From Neomoorella mulderi (GTDB taxonomy: Bacteria > Bacillota > DSM-521 > Neomoorellales > Neomoorellaceae): a DNA stretch of 23,902 bases. The position numbers and the translations under genes are program-made. Numbering within the stretch: position 1 is the stretch's first letter; every line of letters starts with the position of its first letter. This document shows positions 23,539-23,902 of the stretch, piece by piece. The notes beneath the pieces were generated by a model. The model made no database searches, was not told the DNA's origin, and was given only the letters and a program-made list of their open reading frames with translations. The stretch lies in assembly GCA_011375465.1 (NCBI GenBank), contig DRZV01000101.1, forward strand, positions 1-23,902, in the 5' to 3' direction.

Positions 23539-23902
23539 CTAACTCCCTTCCTGGTAGATTACCCTCATAACCTCGGGAATGGCGGTGATGCCCTGTAATA
23601 TTTTGCCGATGGCGTCTTCCTTTAAAGAGACCATACCCTCTTCCAGGGCAGCCTGCCTTAACTCTTCCAGGGGTGCTTTGTTTAAAACCAGGTGCTGCAG
23701 GCGGGGGGAGACCCAAAGCACCTCGTGGATGGCTATCCGTCCCCTGTAGCCGGTGTTGCGGCATTGCCTGCATCCCCTTCCCCTGTACAGGGGGACCTCC
23801 ACTTCCCTTCCCAAAAAGGCCTTCTCGGCCTCCGTGGGCTGGTAAGGTTCCCGGCAGTGGGGGCAGAGCCTGCGCACCAGTCGCTGAGCCACCACCCCCA
23901 CC
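23539..23902 (-). CDS. pilB: PilB extension ATPase, C-terminal end only
   Basis: About 120 residues of the GspE/PilB C-terminal domain are present; the gene continues past the right edge. The tetracysteine zinc motif is visible as CPHC and CRQC 27 residues apart, followed by GYRGRIAIHEVLW, a GspE signature. The first codon in the window (GTG, GVVAQRLVRRLCPHC) is internal to the gene. It powers pilus extension on PilC. It is undamaged in the part seen and ends 5 bases before the pilT GTG. Confidence 0.9.
   Translation of the reverse strand, partial: VGVVAQRLVRRLCPHCREPYQPTEAEKAFLGREVEVPLYRGRGCRQCRNTGYRGRIAIHEVLWVSPRLQHLVLNKAPLEELRQAALEEGMVSLKEDAIGKILQGITAIPEVMRVIYQEGS

Overview
The window reads as part of a chromosome of a monoderm, spore-lineage Firmicute (class Clostridia, Moorella/Desulfotomaculum-like gene order). 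This rests on the aroQ-pepP-efp-acidic zinc-ribbon protein-spoIIIA order, a type IV pilus/competence locus with no secretin or PilP gene, and GC-rich DNA. The species cannot be named from the sequence. Every supported gene lies on the minus strand, so transcription runs from the right edge (23902) to the left edge (1). No RNA gene, CRISPR array, insertion sequence or gene-free stretch over 300 bases was seen.

Right half (about 11.2-23.9 kb): a compact type IV pilus and DNA-uptake cluster. In transcription order it holds pilB (3' end only), pilT (broken), pilC, a major pilin, three minor-pilin-like genes (one a 526-residue PilX/GspK-like tip candidate), pilM, pilN, pilO, prepilin peptidase, a GspH/FimT-like pseudopilin, comEA and comEC. 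Together these would process, assemble and anchor a pilus, bind incoming DNA (ComEA) and pass it through the membrane (ComEC). A perfect 13-bp hairpin sits right after the major pilin gene.

Middle (about 5.7-11.2 kb): intact housekeeping genes tldD, tldE, aroQ, pepP, efp and an acidic zinc-ribbon protein, closed by a clear intrinsic terminator at 5685-5709. The EF-P has a strongly altered modification loop.

Left part (577-5632): the whole spoIIIAA-AH sporulation operon in the correct order, but with five of its eight genes broken. I count 12 lesions (3 in-frame stops, 9 frameshifts), each placed by joining the conserved protein across frames; spoIIIAB, AC and AG remain open. The roughly 17 kb between this operon and pilT shows no lesion although it contains homopolymers of similar length. 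Decay of the sporulation channel (and of pilT) is therefore the best reading, with locally poor sequence quality as the rival explanation. At the left edge is an intact NuoE/HymA-type [2Fe-2S] subunit.
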